Shown: one piece after another, positions 44,192-53,428 of the stretch | Position numbering within the stretch: position 1 is the first letter of the stretch | Layout of the letters: every line of letters begins with the position of its first letter | Translations under genes and position numbers: made by a program | The notes under the pieces: generated by a model | Told to the model about the DNA's origin: nothing | Databases searched by the model: none | The model's input: only the letters and a program-made list of their open reading frames with translations | Source: Alphaproteobacteria bacterium | GTDB lineage: Bacteria > Pseudomonadota > Alphaproteobacteria > Micropepsales > Micropepsaceae | Assembly (NCBI GenBank): GCA_024236055.1 | Contig: JACKLF010000004.1 | Coordinates: forward strand, 124,001 to 188,000 | DNA: 64,000 bases | Direction: 5' to 3'

Positions 44192-44912
44192 ATGGCATCA
44201 AAACATCCAGCACCTGGCTGCCATAGCGCGGCTGCTGCACGTCGGTGACCTGGCCGCGCCCGCCGTAGGAGATGCGCGCCTCGGCGATCTGGGCAAGGTT
44301 GACGGTGTTGTTCTGGGTGATGTCCTCGCGGCGCACGATGCCCGACACGCGCATGTCGCGCAGTTCGTTGTTCACGCGCACTTCCTGGTGACCGTCGATC
44401 ACCAGGTTGCCGTTGGGCAGGACCTGGGCGACCAGCGCGGCCAGCGTGAGGTTGATGGCTTCGGAGCGGTTGATCGCGCCGGTGCCGGCATTGGACATGT
44501 CCGAGCCCATCTTCAGCAGGCTGGTGGGATCGACATTGGACGGCAGGGCGCTTTCCAGGCCGAAGAAATTGGTCAGGTCGGCATTGTCGGTGTTGGTGCG
44601 GCTGCGCGTGGAGCTGTTCGACAGCTTGGCGGCGTCGGCGACATTCACATTCACCGTGATCACGTCGCCCACATGGGCCGCGCGCGGATCATGGAAGAAG
44701 GAGTGCGAGCCGGGCTGCCACAGCGAATTGTCGACATGCATGATCGGCTGGGGCGCGGGGATGGCGGCCACGATCTGGCGGCCGGCCGGATTGTCCACCG
44801 CGGTCAGCTTGGGCGCCTGGCCGATATTTTCCAGCCGGTCCATCGCGGCGCAGCCGGACAGGGCGGCCCCGGTCAGGGCGATCGCGGCAATCTTGGGAAT
44901 GAACGAACGCAT
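44187..44912 (-). CDS. flgH: Flagellar L-ring protein FlgH
   Basis: Outer-membrane lipoprotein that forms the L ring. 241 residues with lipobox LSGC (Cys21). Conserved regions include NSLWQPGSHSFFHDPRAAHV, GDVITVNVNV and the C-terminal DMRVSGIVRREDITQNNTVN and EARISYGGRGQVTDVQQPRY. Last gene of flgF-flgG-flgA-flgH, 11 bases after flgA. Confidence 0.96.
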   Translation of the reverse strand: MRSFIPKIAAIALTGAALSGCAAMDRLENIGQAPKLTAVDNPAGRQIVAAIPAPQPIMHVDNSLWQPGSHSFFHDPRAAHVGDVITVNVNVADAAKLSNSSTRSRTNTDNADLTNFFGLESALPSNVDPTSLLKMGSDMSNAGTGAINRSEAINLTLAALVAQVLPNGNLVIDGHQEVRVNNELRDMRVSGIVRREDITQNNTVNLAQIAEARISYGGRGQVTDVQQPRYGSQVLDVLMPW

Positions 44913-44923
44913 GGTGCTGGTTC

Positions 44924-45427
44924 CTATCGGCTGGCGGTACGGGTGGGGGTGCTGACAACGGTGCCGTCGACACGCACGGTGCCGGGTGCGGTGACGGTGG
45001 CCGAAATCATGCGGTAGGAGACGGGATTCTGGATCGTGACGGTGTCGCCGACGCCGCCTTCGCTCATGGCGCGGCCGCTGGCGGTGACTTCCACGCCCGG
45101 CGCGTTGAACAGCATGGTCACGGTCTGGCCCTTGGTCACCACGATGGGGCGGCGCACATCGCTGGTGCGCACCGGCTGGCCGGCGCCCAGCACGCGGCGG
45201 GCCTGCAGGCCCTTGACCTCGTCGATCTGGGTGGCCACGCCGCCCGTCAGGGCATTGCCCTCGACGGTGGCATAGGTCAGGTCGCTTTCGCTCACCACGT
45301 CGCCGCGGGCGATCGTGTGGTTGGGCACGACCACGCGGATGGTGGCGGCGAAGGCGTTGGTGGCCGCCATCAGCGCGGTGGGCAGCGCGAAACAGACGGT
45401 CAGGGTGATAAGGAATCGGCGCATCAT
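44924..45427 (-). CDS. flgA: Flagellar P-ring assembly chaperone FlgA
   Basis: Periplasmic chaperone for FlgI. 167 residues with a signal peptide (MMRRFLITLTVCFALPTALM, cleavage near AFA/AT). The SAF domain reads IRVVVPNHTIARGDVVSESD and LQARRVLGAGQPVRTSDVRR; the C-terminal part TKGQTVTMLFNAPGVEVTAS and VGDTVTIQNPVSYRMISATV is typical. It starts two bases after flgG. Confidence 0.95.
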   Translation of the reverse strand: MMRRFLITLTVCFALPTALMAATNAFAATIRVVVPNHTIARGDVVSESDLTYATVEGNALTGGVATQIDEVKGLQARRVLGAGQPVRTSDVRRPIVVTKGQTVTMLFNAPGVEVTASGRAMSEGGVGDTVTIQNPVSYRMISATVTAPGTVRVDGTVVSTPTRTASR

Positions 45428-45429
45428 GA

Positions 45430-46218
45430 TCAGGCTCCCAGCCGTGCGGTGTTCTGCAGCATCTGGTCGGCGGCAGAAATCACCTTGGAGTTCATTTCAT
45501 AGGCCCGCTGGGCGGTGATCAGCGCGGTGATCTCGTCCACCGAGTTGACGTTGGAGGTTTCCAGGAAGCCCTGCTGGATGGTGCCGTAGCCGGTCGACGC
45601 CGGAACACCCGCCTGGGGCGCGCCCGAACCGGGCGTTTCGATGTACAGGTTGTTGCCCAGCGCCTGCAGACCCGCCTCGTTGGGAAAGCGCGTCAGCTCA
45701 AGCTGGCCGACCGTCTGGGGCGTGGAGTTGCCCGCCACCGTGGCGTTGACCTGGCCCTGAGCGTTGATCGTCACGCTCAGCGTGTTCTGCGGAATGGCGA
45801 TGCCCGGCTGGATGATCAGCCCGTCCTGGGTCACAAGCTGGCCCTGGGGGCTCAGCGAGAAATTGCCCGAGCGGGTATAGGCATCGGTGCCGTCGGCCTG
45901 CTGCACCCGGAAGAAGCCCGGGCCCTGGATGGCGACGTCATACGGATTGCCGGTCGACTTCAGGTCGCCCTGGGTGGTGATGCGATAGACCGCGGCGGTG
46001 CGCACGCCCGCGCCCAGCTGGATGCCGTTGGGGGCATAGGTGCCCTGGTCCGAGGTCTGCGAACCGGGGGTCTGGATGTTCTGGTAGAGCAGGTCCTGGA
46101 ATTCGGCGCGCTGCTGCTTGAAGGCCGTGGTGTTCATGTTCGCCAGGTTGTTGGCGATGACTTCCACATTGGTCTGCTGGGCCAGCATGCCGGTGGAGGC
46201 GATGGAAAGAGCTCTCAT
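45430..46218 (-). CDS. flgG: Flagellar distal rod protein FlgG
   Basis: Forms the distal rod. 262 residues beginning MRALSIASTGMLAQQTNVEV with the rod-family motif EVIANNLANMNTTAFKQQRA and ending in the hydrophobic-heptad helix (EITALITAQRAYEMNSKVIS). FlgG-specific region DLLYQNIQTPGSQTSDQGTY is present. It lies 12 bases after flgF. Confidence 0.97.
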   Translation of the reverse strand: MRALSIASTGMLAQQTNVEVIANNLANMNTTAFKQQRAEFQDLLYQNIQTPGSQTSDQGTYAPNGIQLGAGVRTAAVYRITTQGDLKSTGNPYDVAIQGPGFFRVQQADGTDAYTRSGNFSLSPQGQLVTQDGLIIQPGIAIPQNTLSVTINAQGQVNATVAGNSTPQTVGQLELTRFPNEAGLQALGNNLYIETPGSGAPQAGVPASTGYGTIQQGFLETSNVNSVDEITALITAQRAYEMNSKVISAADQMLQNTARLGA

Positions 46219-46230
46219 GGGTCAGGTCTC

Positions 46231-46971
46231 CTAGGCAGCCGGCATGGAGCCGAGTTTCTCAACGGCATCCGTCTGCATGTCTTGCTGGTTCTTGGACAGG
46301 GTGGCGGTCGCCTCATAGGCGCGCATCACCTCGATCATGTGGCTGATTTCCAGCACGGGCTGGACGTTGGAGCCTTCCAGCGCGCCCTGGCGGATATCCA
46401 GCACCGCCGGAACGGTGGGCGCCTGGTCGGTGGAATAAAGGTTCGCGCCTTCCTTGGTCAGCGCCGCATCGTCGGCGAAATCGACCACGCGCACCTTGGC
46501 AAGCTGGCCGGTGCGGCCCGAAACCGTGCCGTCCGGGGCGATGCGGATGTCGCCGTCATCGGGGGTGATGGTGATGGCGCCGCCGTCGCCCTGCAGCACA
46601 TAGCCATTGGAATTGACGATCTGGCCGGCCGCATCCAGCGAGAAGTGACCGTCGCGGGTATAGCGCAGGCCCTGGGGCGTCTGCACCGCGAAATAGCCCT
46701 TGCCGTTGATCGCCAGGTCGAAGGGCGCGCCGGTCTGGTTCAGCTGGCCCTGGCTGGAATCGCGCACGATGCCCGCATCCTTGACGAAGCTGATCTGCTG
46801 GGTGCCGGTCTGGCCCTCGGCAGGATTCATGTCGGCGACATATTCCTCGAACTTCGCGCTCTCGCGCTTGAAGCCCGGCGTGGAGGCGTTGGCGATATTG
46901 TTGGCAATCACATCGATCGCGCGATAGGCGGCGATCTGATGGGAAAGACTAACAAGAAGTGAATTGTCCAT
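46231..46971 (-). CDS. flgF: Flagellar proximal rod protein FlgF
   Basis: 246 residues: MDNSLLVSLSHQIAAYRAID, DVIANNIANASTPGFKRESA, and the C-terminal helix EISHMIEVMRAYEATATLSK. First gene of the flgFGAH operon; a clear sigma-54-type promoter lies 42 bases upstream and AGGTGCC precedes the ATG. Confidence 0.96.
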   Translation of the reverse strand: MDNSLLVSLSHQIAAYRAIDVIANNIANASTPGFKRESAKFEEYVADMNPAEGQTGTQQISFVKDAGIVRDSSQGQLNQTGAPFDLAINGKGYFAVQTPQGLRYTRDGHFSLDAAGQIVNSNGYVLQGDGGAITITPDDGDIRIAPDGTVSGRTGQLAKVRVVDFADDAALTKEGANLYSTDQAPTVPAVLDIRQGALEGSNVQPVLEISHMIEVMRAYEATATLSKNQQDMQTDAVEKLGSMPAA

Positions 46972-47012
46972 TTGGCACCTGTCGAGATCGTTCTGATCCT
47001 CGGACCGACAGG

Positions 47013-47028
47013 TGCAGCCGCCGTGCCA
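47013..47028 (-). promoter_or_regulatory. Sigma-54 promoter of flgF operon
   Basis: On the minus strand TGGCACGGCGGCTGCA has a perfect TGGCAC, GG and GC ten bases apart and CTGCA at -12. It is 42 bases before the flgF ATG. A 9-base inverted repeat (CACCTGTCG at 46976-46984, CGACAGGTG at 47006-47014) overlaps its -12 side. Class III/IV flagellar genes of related bacteria use RpoN. Confidence 0.8.
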
Positions 47029-47183
47029 GCATGGTTATCGGCGCTTTTGCTGGATTTTTGCACGCACCGCGCGCGCCATGCGGAAATTCTTGCCGGGCGA
47101 AAGCGGCCCTACCCGGCAATTTGAACCACTCCTTAACCACGTTTGCCTAGGGTGGCCGCGTCCACTTCAAGAGATGCACTCTC

Positions 47184-47726
47184 ATGGCCGACGAAAAAAG
47201 CGCACCCGGCGACGACAATGGCGAAAACGCCGCCGCCGAAGGCGAAGCCCCCAAGACGGGGCTGAAGAAGTTTCTGACCAAGAAGATGCTGATGATTGCG
47301 GTGCCCGCACTACTGCTTGTGGTGGGCGGCGGCGGCGCGGGCGCGTACTTCTTTCTCTTTGCGGGGCACGCAGCGGAAGGCGAACACGCCCAGGCCGAAC
47401 CCGAACACATCACCCCGCCCAAGGTCGCGTTCAGCGACATGGCCGACATCCTGGTCAACATCCAGTCCAATGACGGCACCCCGGCCTATCTGAAGCTGTC
47501 GGTGTCGCTGGAGCTGGACGATGAGGAGCACAAGGAGGCGCTGCAGCCCCTGATGCCCCGCATCACCGACCAGTTCCAGGCCTATCTGCGCGAATTGCGG
47601 CTGGACGACCTGAAAGGGTCCGCCGGCGTGCTGCGCCTGAAGGAAGAGCTGCTGCGCCGCGTGAATGTGGCGGCCGCGCCCTATCATGTGCGCGACGTGC
47701 TGCTCAAGGAAATGATCGTCCAGTAA
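47184..47726 (+). CDS. fliL: Flagellar basal body-associated protein FliL
   Basis: 180 residues. Cytoplasmic Glu/Ala-rich start, one membrane helix (KMLMIAVPALLLVVGGGGAG), then the periplasmic FliL domain (ADILVNIQSNDGTPAYLKLS, YHVRDVLLKEMIVQ). FliL rings the stator and supports torque. First of the operon fliL-fliM-DUF6468-motE-TPR, divergent from flgF with 212 bases between. Confidence 0.93.
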   Translation: MADEKSAPGDDNGENAAAEGEAPKTGLKKFLTKKMLMIAVPALLLVVGGGGAGAYFFLFAGHAAEGEHAQAEPEHITPPKVAFSDMADILVNIQSNDGTPAYLKLSVSLELDDEEHKEALQPLMPRITDQFQAYLRELRLDDLKGSAGVLRLKEELLRRVNVAAAPYHVRDVLLKEMIVQ

Positions 47727-47770
47727 CCCTGCCCGAATAGCCAGACATCCAGCCCTTCAGAGACCCGACC

Positions 47771-48832
47771 ATGGCCGAAGAAACCACCCAAGCCGCCGAG
47801 AGTGAAGCGCCCGACGCCGCCTCCACCTTCGAGACGGGCGTCGATCCCAGTGCCGGCGCCGAACGGGTGCTGAACCAGGAGGAAATCGATTCCCTTCTGG
47901 GCTTTGACGTCAACAACGAGCAGATGCAGGACAAGTCCGGCGTCCGCGCCATCATCAATTCGGCGCTGGTCTCCTATGAACGCCTGCCGATGCTGGAAAT
48001 CGTCTTCGACCGCCTGGTGCGGCTGATGACCACCAGCTTGCGCAATTTCACCAGCGACAATGTCGAGGTGAGCCTGGATTCCATCACCTCCATCCGCTTC
48101 GGCGACTATCTGAACTCCATCCCGCTGCCCGCCATCCTGGCGGTGTTCCATGCCGAACAGCTCGACAATTACGGCCTGTTCACGGTCGATTCCAACCTGA
48201 TCTATTCGATCGTCGACGTGCTTCTGGGCGGGCGGCGCGGTTCCTCGGCCATGCGGATCGAGGGCCGTCCCTACACCACCATCGAACGCACCCTGGTCCA
48301 GCGCATGATCGAGGTGATCATGCAGGACATGCGCGCCGCCTTCGAACCCCTGGCCCCGGTCAGCTTCACCCTGGACCGCCTGGAAACCAATCCGCGCTTC
48401 GCCGCCATCGCCCGGCCCGCCAACGCCGCCATCCTGGTCAAGCTGCGCATCGACATGGAAGACCGCGGCGGGCGCACCGAGCTGCTGCTGCCCTATGCCA
48501 CGCTGGAGCCCATCCGCAAGCTGCTGCTGCAGCAGTTCATGGGCGAGAAGTTCGGCCGCGACTCGATCTGGGAAAGCCATCTGGCCACCGAATTGTGGTC
48601 CACCAAGATCGACATCGAGGCGATCCTGGACGAACAGACCATGCCGCTGAGCAAGGTCATGAACATGGAAGTCGGCCAGACGCTGATGCTGGGCGCCACG
48701 CCCGAATCGCGGGTCGAGCTGCGCTGCCGCGGCGTGCCGCTGCTGACCGGCCGCATGGGCCGGGTCAATTCCAATGTCGCCGTGCGGGTCGATGAAGCCG
48801 TCGAACGCACCGACGCCTCCCGTGCCCTTTAA
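47771..48832 (+). CDS. fliM: Flagellar motor switch protein FliM
   Basis: 353 residues. An acidic N-terminus leads to VLNQEEIDSLLGFD, the family start. The middle CheC-like domain contains YERLPMLEIVFDRLVRLMTT and GGRRGSSAMRIEGRPYTTIE; the C-terminal SpoA domain contains MPLSKVMNMEVGQTLMLGAT. It lies 44 bases after fliL. FliN is not adjacent. Confidence 0.96.
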   Translation: MAEETTQAAESEAPDAASTFETGVDPSAGAERVLNQEEIDSLLGFDVNNEQMQDKSGVRAIINSALVSYERLPMLEIVFDRLVRLMTTSLRNFTSDNVEVSLDSITSIRFGDYLNSIPLPAILAVFHAEQLDNYGLFTVDSNLIYSIVDVLLGGRRGSSAMRIEGRPYTTIERTLVQRMIEVIMQDMRAAFEPLAPVSFTLDRLETNPRFAAIARPANAAILVKLRIDMEDRGGRTELLLPYATLEPIRKLLLQQFMGEKFGRDSIWESHLATELWSTKIDIEAILDEQTMPLSKVMNMEVGQTLMLGATPESRVELRCRGVPLLTGRMGRVNSNVAVRVDEAVERTDASRAL

Positions 48833-48865
48833 TTCCACGAACAACACCAACAAGAGAGACGATCC

Positions 48866-49297
48866 GTGATCGCCAACTTCATCTCCAATCTGGGCCCCGC
48901 CTTCTTCCTGGAACTGGCGCTGGACTTCCTGCTGGTCTTCACGCTGGGCTATTGCATCGTGCTGGAGCGGCGCCTGGCCGCCGTGCGCAAGGGCCAGGAA
49001 GGCCTGTCGCGCACCATCGGCGAGCTGAACATGGCTATCGCCGGGGCCGGCGCCTCGCTGCGCGCGCTGAAAGCCGCCACCGGCGAAGCCGCCACCACGC
49101 TGGACGAGCGCCTCAAGCGCGCGCGCCTGCATATCGACGAACTTTCGGTACTGACCGCCTCGGGCGAGCGCATCGCCGCGCGCATGGAAACCGCGACCCC
49201 GTCTTCCGCTTCGGCGCGTGCCGCGCGCCCGGCCGCCGCCGACATGGCGCTGCCGTCTGCCTCGATCATGAGCCGCCTGGAAAGGTCCGCGAAATGA
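48866..49297 (+). CDS. DUF6468 family flagellar-operon membrane protein
   Basis: 143 residues starting with GTG (GAGAGACGATCC upstream). One N-terminal helix (FFLELALDFLLVFTLGYCIV) then a coiled-coil-like cytoplasmic region (LERRLAAVRKGQEGLSRTIG, LKRARLHIDELSVLTASGER) and an Ala-rich tail. This pattern, between fliM and motE, matches the DUF6468 proteins of alphaproteobacterial flagellar operons. Role unknown. Overlaps motE as ATGA. Confidence 0.82.
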   Translation: MIANFISNLGPAFFLELALDFLLVFTLGYCIVLERRLAAVRKGQEGLSRTIGELNMAIAGAGASLRALKAATGEAATTLDERLKRARLHIDELSVLTASGERIAARMETATPSSASARAARPAAADMALPSASIMSRLERSAK

Positions 49298-50004
49298 AAC
49301 TGCCCGCCGCCAAGGGACGCTTTTTCCGCCTGCTGCCTTCGGTCGTGATCGTGGGCGGCGCGCTGCTGGTGGTGCGCACCTCCGACCTGGTGCACGCCGC
49401 CTATGCCGAAGCTTCGGAAGCGACGCACCAGAATGCCGACCTGACTGACGCACCGGTGCCCGCCAACCCCGATTATGCCGGCGCCGCCGATGACGCCGCC
49501 ACCAGCGCCGCCGAGGTGGACGTGATGTCCTCCCTGGCCAAGCGCCGCCGCGAGCTGGATGCGCGCCAGGCGCAGATGGACACCCAGGCCAACATGCTGG
49601 CGGCCACCGAAAAGCGGGTCGACGCCAAGATCGCCCAGCTCAAGCAGCTGCAGGACCAGATCACCGCCCTTCTGGGCCAGCGCGACGATGCCCAGAAGGC
49701 GCAGATCGCCGCCCTGGTGAAGACCTATTCCAACATGAAGCCCAAGGATGCGGCCCGCATCTTCAACAGCCTGCCCGATGACGTGCTGGTGCCGGTGGCC
49801 CAGGCCATGAAGGCCGACGTGCTGGGCACCGTGCTGGCCAATATGAGCGCCGACAACGCCCAGAAGCTGACCGTCAAGCTGGCCGACCGGCTGACCTTGC
49901 CGCAGACCACCAATGCGCTGGCCCCGGCGGGCGCACCGGCGGCCGCGGCGGCAAGTGCCGCGCCGGCCACGGCCTCCGCCGCCCCGGCCAAGCCTGGGGG
50001 GTGA
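49294..50004 (+). CDS. MotE-like protein (MgtE N-domain, coiled coil)
   Basis: 236 residues. N-terminal membrane/signal helix (RLLPSVVIVGGALLVVRTSD), a long coiled coil (SLAKRRRELDARQAQMDTQA, AKIAQLKQLQDQITALLGQR) and an MgtE-N-type domain (LVKTYSNMKPKDAARIFNSL, VLGTVLANMSADNAQKLTVK). The same plan is found in rhizobial MotE, a periplasmic chaperone for the motor protein MotC. The next gene encodes a large exported TPR protein that could be its client. Ala/Pro-rich tail. Confidence 0.8.
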   Translation: MKLPAAKGRFFRLLPSVVIVGGALLVVRTSDLVHAAYAEASEATHQNADLTDAPVPANPDYAGAADDAATSAAEVDVMSSLAKRRRELDARQAQMDTQANMLAATEKRVDAKIAQLKQLQDQITALLGQRDDAQKAQIAALVKTYSNMKPKDAARIFNSLPDDVLVPVAQAMKADVLGTVLANMSADNAQKLTVKLADRLTLPQTTNALAPAGAPAAAAASAAPATASAAPAKPGG

Positions 50005-50061
50005 TCCGGCGTGGTTAACCACAGGTTAACGCCGGACCGCCGATAGTCGCAGCGGAAGGAA

Positions 50062-53000
50062 ATGGTCTTGATCCGTATCGTTCTCAGGCTGGTGTTGGTG
50101 GCGGCGCTTGGCGCCGTGTCGCTGCCGCTTGACGCGCGCGCGGACAGTGTTTCGGGCCGCATGCAGGGCGGCTATGGCCGCCTGTCCTTCACCCTGCCCA
50201 AGGATGCAAAAATCAGCGCCACCAGCACCGGCGGCGTGCTGGCGATTTCCTTCGGCGCCAAGCCCGACCTGACCCCCGCCGCCGTGGCCGCGGCCATGCC
50301 CAGCGTTCTGTCGGGCGGCCGCGCCGATGCCGACGGCAAGACCTTCCGCTTCGCCCTGTCGGTGCCGGTGCGCCTGCATGTCAGCCAGCAGGGCGCCCGT
50401 GCGGTGGTCGACCTGGCCCCCACCGATTTCAAGGGCACGATGCCCGACCTGCCCGTGCCGGTGAAAGCCAAGCCCAAGCCGGTCGATCCGGCCACCCTGC
50501 CGGAAGTGAAACTTCGCACGGGCACCTATCCCAACTTCACCCGCCTGGTTTTCGACTGGCCCCGGAATATCGACTACTCGGTGTTTCCGGGCGCCGGCAA
50601 AATGACCATCCGCTTCGATGCGCTGGCGCGGATGGATGTGTCGGTGATCGCCCGCTTCACCCCGCCCTGGGTCAAGAATGCCGCCTGGCAGATCGATGGC
50701 GGCGCCACGACGGTCACCTTCGAGACGGACTCCGATTCCGGCTATCACGATTTCAAGGACGGCACGCACATCGTGCTGGACATCCTGGCGCCCAAGACCG
50801 ACGGCGCGGCCTATACCCCGCCGGGCGACGCCAAGCCCCAGGTCAAGGCGATGGTGGCCGCCAATACCCACAGTGTCTCTCATGGCATCTCTGGCGCCCA
50901 GGCCCAGGCGATCGCCGAAACCGCACAGAAGCTGGAGCCGAAGAAGGCCGAAGCGAAAAAGCCTGAACCCCACGAGGCCGAAAAGCACGAAGACGGCAAA
51001 CAGGCCGCCAAGGACAAGCCAGACGCCGAAAAAACGGATACCAAGGAAGCCAAGGCCGAAGAGCCCAAACAGGAATTCGCCGACGGCCACCGCACGCGCG
51101 ACGGCGCGCAGATCACCTTCCACGGCGCCGGCCACAGCGCCAGCGCCGTCTTCGTGCGCGGCATGACCGCCTGGATCGTGCTGGACGGCACGCCCGGCTT
51201 CGATGTCGCAAACCTGCAAAAGGCGCTGGGCGACTTTGCGATGCAGGTCCAGGCGGTTTCCAGCCAGGGGCTCGGCATCCTGCGCCTGACCCTGAAGGCG
51301 CCCGCGCAGATTGCCGCGACCACGCAAGGCAAGGACATGGTGGTCGCCATCGCGCCCAAGGTCGAAGGCACCGCCCAGCCGGTGGGGCTGGCGCGCAACC
51401 AGTCCGATCCGCGCCGCCAGTCGCTGTCCACGCTGCTGCCCGCCGCCGCCCATGCCTATGCCGTGCCCGATCCGTCGACCGGCGATGTTCTGACCATCGT
51501 GCCGGCCGCGCCGGGCCGCGCCGTGCCCGACCGGCGCGTCTTCGTCGATTTCGCCCTGCTGCCCAGCGCCGCGGGCCTGGTCATCGAGCCCTTTGCCGAC
51601 GACCTGAAAGTCACCGCGGACAATTCGCGCATCATCATTTCCCGGCCCGAGGGGCTGAGCCTGACACCGCCGCAACTGCCGGTCGCCCAGTCTCCGGCGG
51701 CGCTGGCGCGCTTTGGCGAAGGCCCCAGCTTCATCGACTTCAAGAGCTGGGGCGTGCTGAAGGGCGGCAGCTTCCTGGCCACCGAACGGCTGATGAACGA
51801 GCGCATCGCCAAGCAGCCTGGCGCGGGCGCAAGCGGGGCACGGCTGGACCTGGCGCGCTTCTATCTGGCGCATCGTTTCGCCGCCGAGGCGCTGGGCCTG
51901 ATCGACCTGGTGCAGAACCACGATCCGGCGCTGGCCGGCGACGCCCAGTTGACCACCATGCGCGCGGCCGCCGATTACATGATGGGCCGCTATACCCAGG
52001 CCCATAACGAACTGGCCGGTCCCGGCTTCGACAGCGTGCGCCACGCCGCCCTGTGGCGCGGCCTGACCGAGGCGGCGCTGGAAGACTGGAAAAGCGCCCA
52101 TACCCACCTGGAACAGGCCAGCCCGGTTCTGAACCGCTATCCCGATTACTGGCAGGCCGAGGCGCACCTGGCGGACGCCGATGCCGCGCTGGGCCTGAAC
52201 CGGCTGGACCTGGCGGATGCGGCGCTGATGCGCCTGCCCAAGGAGCTGACACCGCACCAGGCGCTGGCGCAGAAGCTGGTCGAGGCGCGGCTGATGGCCG
52301 CCGAAAACCGCTATCACGATGCCGCCCCCGCCTTCAGCGCGGTGGTGCGCGGCGGCGATGAGAAGCTGGCCGCGGCGGCGATCTATTACCAGACCAATGC
52401 GGCGCTTGGCGCGGGCGCGATCACCCGGCCCCAGGCCATCGACACGCTGGAACGGCTGCGCTTCCGCTGGCGCGGCGACGGGCTGGAGCTGCGCACCCTG
52501 CGCAAGCTGGCGGCGCTGTATTTCGACAGCGGCAAGTGGCGCGACGGCCTGAAAACCCTGCGCGTGGCCACCCAGAGCTTTTCGGGACAGGACGCGGCGC
52601 GCACCGCCCAGGACGATATGCGCGCGGCCTTCGTCAACCTGTTCCTGAAGGGTGGCGCCGACAAGATGAAGCCGGTCGATGCGCTGGCGCTGTTCTATGA
52701 CAATCTAGACCTGACGCCGATCGGCCCCGACGGCGACCAGATGATCCGCCACATCACCGACCGGCTGGTGGCGGTGGACCTTTTGGGGCCCGCGGCCAAC
52801 CTTCTGGCCTATCAGGTGGACAAGCGCCTGGACGGCGTCGCCAAGGCGCAGGTCGCCACCCGCCTGGCCGGCATCTATCTGATGGATCACAAGCCGGCGG
52901 ACGCGGTGAAGATCATCCGCTCTACCGACATCACCGGCCTGCCCGAAGAGGAAATGCATGCGCGCCTGCTGCTGGAGGCCCGCGCCTTTGCTGCCCTGAA

Positions 53001-53424
53001 ACAGTGGGACAATGCGCTGGACCTGATCGCGGTGGACGACACGCCCGAATCGCGCCGCCTGCGCGCCGACATCTACTGGGAAAGCGGCAACTGGGCGGTG
53101 TCCGGCCAGAAGACCGAGGATCTGCTGGGCACGAAGTGGAGCGCGGACGCGCCGCTGGACGCCCAGGACCGCAGCGAGGTGCTGCGCGCGGCGGTGGCCT
53201 ATTCGCTGGCCAACGACCAGGACAGCCTGGAACGGCTGCGCACCCATTTCACCGCCAAGATGAAGGGCACGCCCGACGCCAACATGTTCGAGGTCCTGTC
53301 CGCGCCGATCGAGGCGCATGGCCTGGCCTTCCGCGACGCCGCCGCCAAAATCGCCGGCGTCGACACGCTGAAAACCTTCATGACGGATTTCAACAAGCGC
53401 TTCGCCGACACGCCGCGCAGCTAG
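50062..53424 (+). CDS. Large exported TPR protein of the flagellar operon
   Basis: 1120 residues. Signal peptide MVLIRIVLRLVLVAALGAVS (cleavage near ARA/DS). Two beta-rich AMIN-like regions (about residues 30-260 and 350-440, e.g. FTRLVFDWPRNIDYSVFPGA) flank a Lys/Glu/Ala/Pro linker (about 282-345). The C-terminal 550 residues are helical repeats: RLDLARFYLAHRFAAEALGL, YTQAHNELAGPGFDSVRHAA, RLAGIYLMDHKPADAVKIIR. Being last after motE, it may be the periplasmic scaffold that holds stators, analogous to MotC or PflA; that is inference from context. GGAAGGAA precedes the ATG. Confidence 0.8.
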   Translation: MVLIRIVLRLVLVAALGAVSLPLDARADSVSGRMQGGYGRLSFTLPKDAKISATSTGGVLAISFGAKPDLTPAAVAAAMPSVLSGGRADADGKTFRFALSVPVRLHVSQQGARAVVDLAPTDFKGTMPDLPVPVKAKPKPVDPATLPEVKLRTGTYPNFTRLVFDWPRNIDYSVFPGAGKMTIRFDALARMDVSVIARFTPPWVKNAAWQIDGGATTVTFETDSDSGYHDFKDGTHIVLDILAPKTDGAAYTPPGDAKPQVKAMVAANTHSVSHGISGAQAQAIAETAQKLEPKKAEAKKPEPHEAEKHEDGKQAAKDKPDAEKTDTKEAKAEEPKQEFADGHRTRDGAQITFHGAGHSASAVFVRGMTAWIVLDGTPGFDVANLQKALGDFAMQVQAVSSQGLGILRLTLKAPAQIAATTQGKDMVVAIAPKVEGTAQPVGLARNQSDPRRQSLSTLLPAAAHAYAVPDPSTGDVLTIVPAAPGRAVPDRRVFVDFALLPSAAGLVIEPFADDLKVTADNSRIIISRPEGLSLTPPQLPVAQSPAALARFGEGPSFIDFKSWGVLKGGSFLATERLMNERIAKQPGAGASGARLDLARFYLAHRFAAEALGLIDLVQNHDPALAGDAQLTTMRAAADYMMGRYTQAHNELAGPGFDSVRHAALWRGLTEAALEDWKSAHTHLEQASPVLNRYPDYWQAEAHLADADAALGLNRLDLADAALMRLPKELTPHQALAQKLVEARLMAAENRYHDAAPAFSAVVRGGDEKLAAAAIYYQTNAALGAGAITRPQAIDTLERLRFRWRGDGLELRTLRKLAALYFDSGKWRDGLKTLRVATQSFSGQDAARTAQDDMRAAFVNLFLKGGADKMKPVDALALFYDNLDLTPIGPDGDQMIRHITDRLVAVDLLGPAANLLAYQVDKRLDGVAKAQVATRLAGIYLMDHKPADAVKIIRSTDITGLPEEEMHARLLLEARAFAALKQWDNALDLIAVDDTPESRRLRADIYWESGNWAVSGQKTEDLLGTKWSADAPLDAQDRSEVLRAAVAYSLANDQDSLERLRTHFTAKMKGTPDANMFEVLSAPIEAHGLAFRDAAAKIAGVDTLKTFMTDFNKRFADTPRS

Positions 53425-53428
53425 GCGG

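Noticed and set aside
47184..47726. Sigma-54 promoter for fliL
   Set aside because: No GG-N10-GC box with acceptable flanks was found on the plus strand in the 212-base gap; fliL probably uses another sigma factor.
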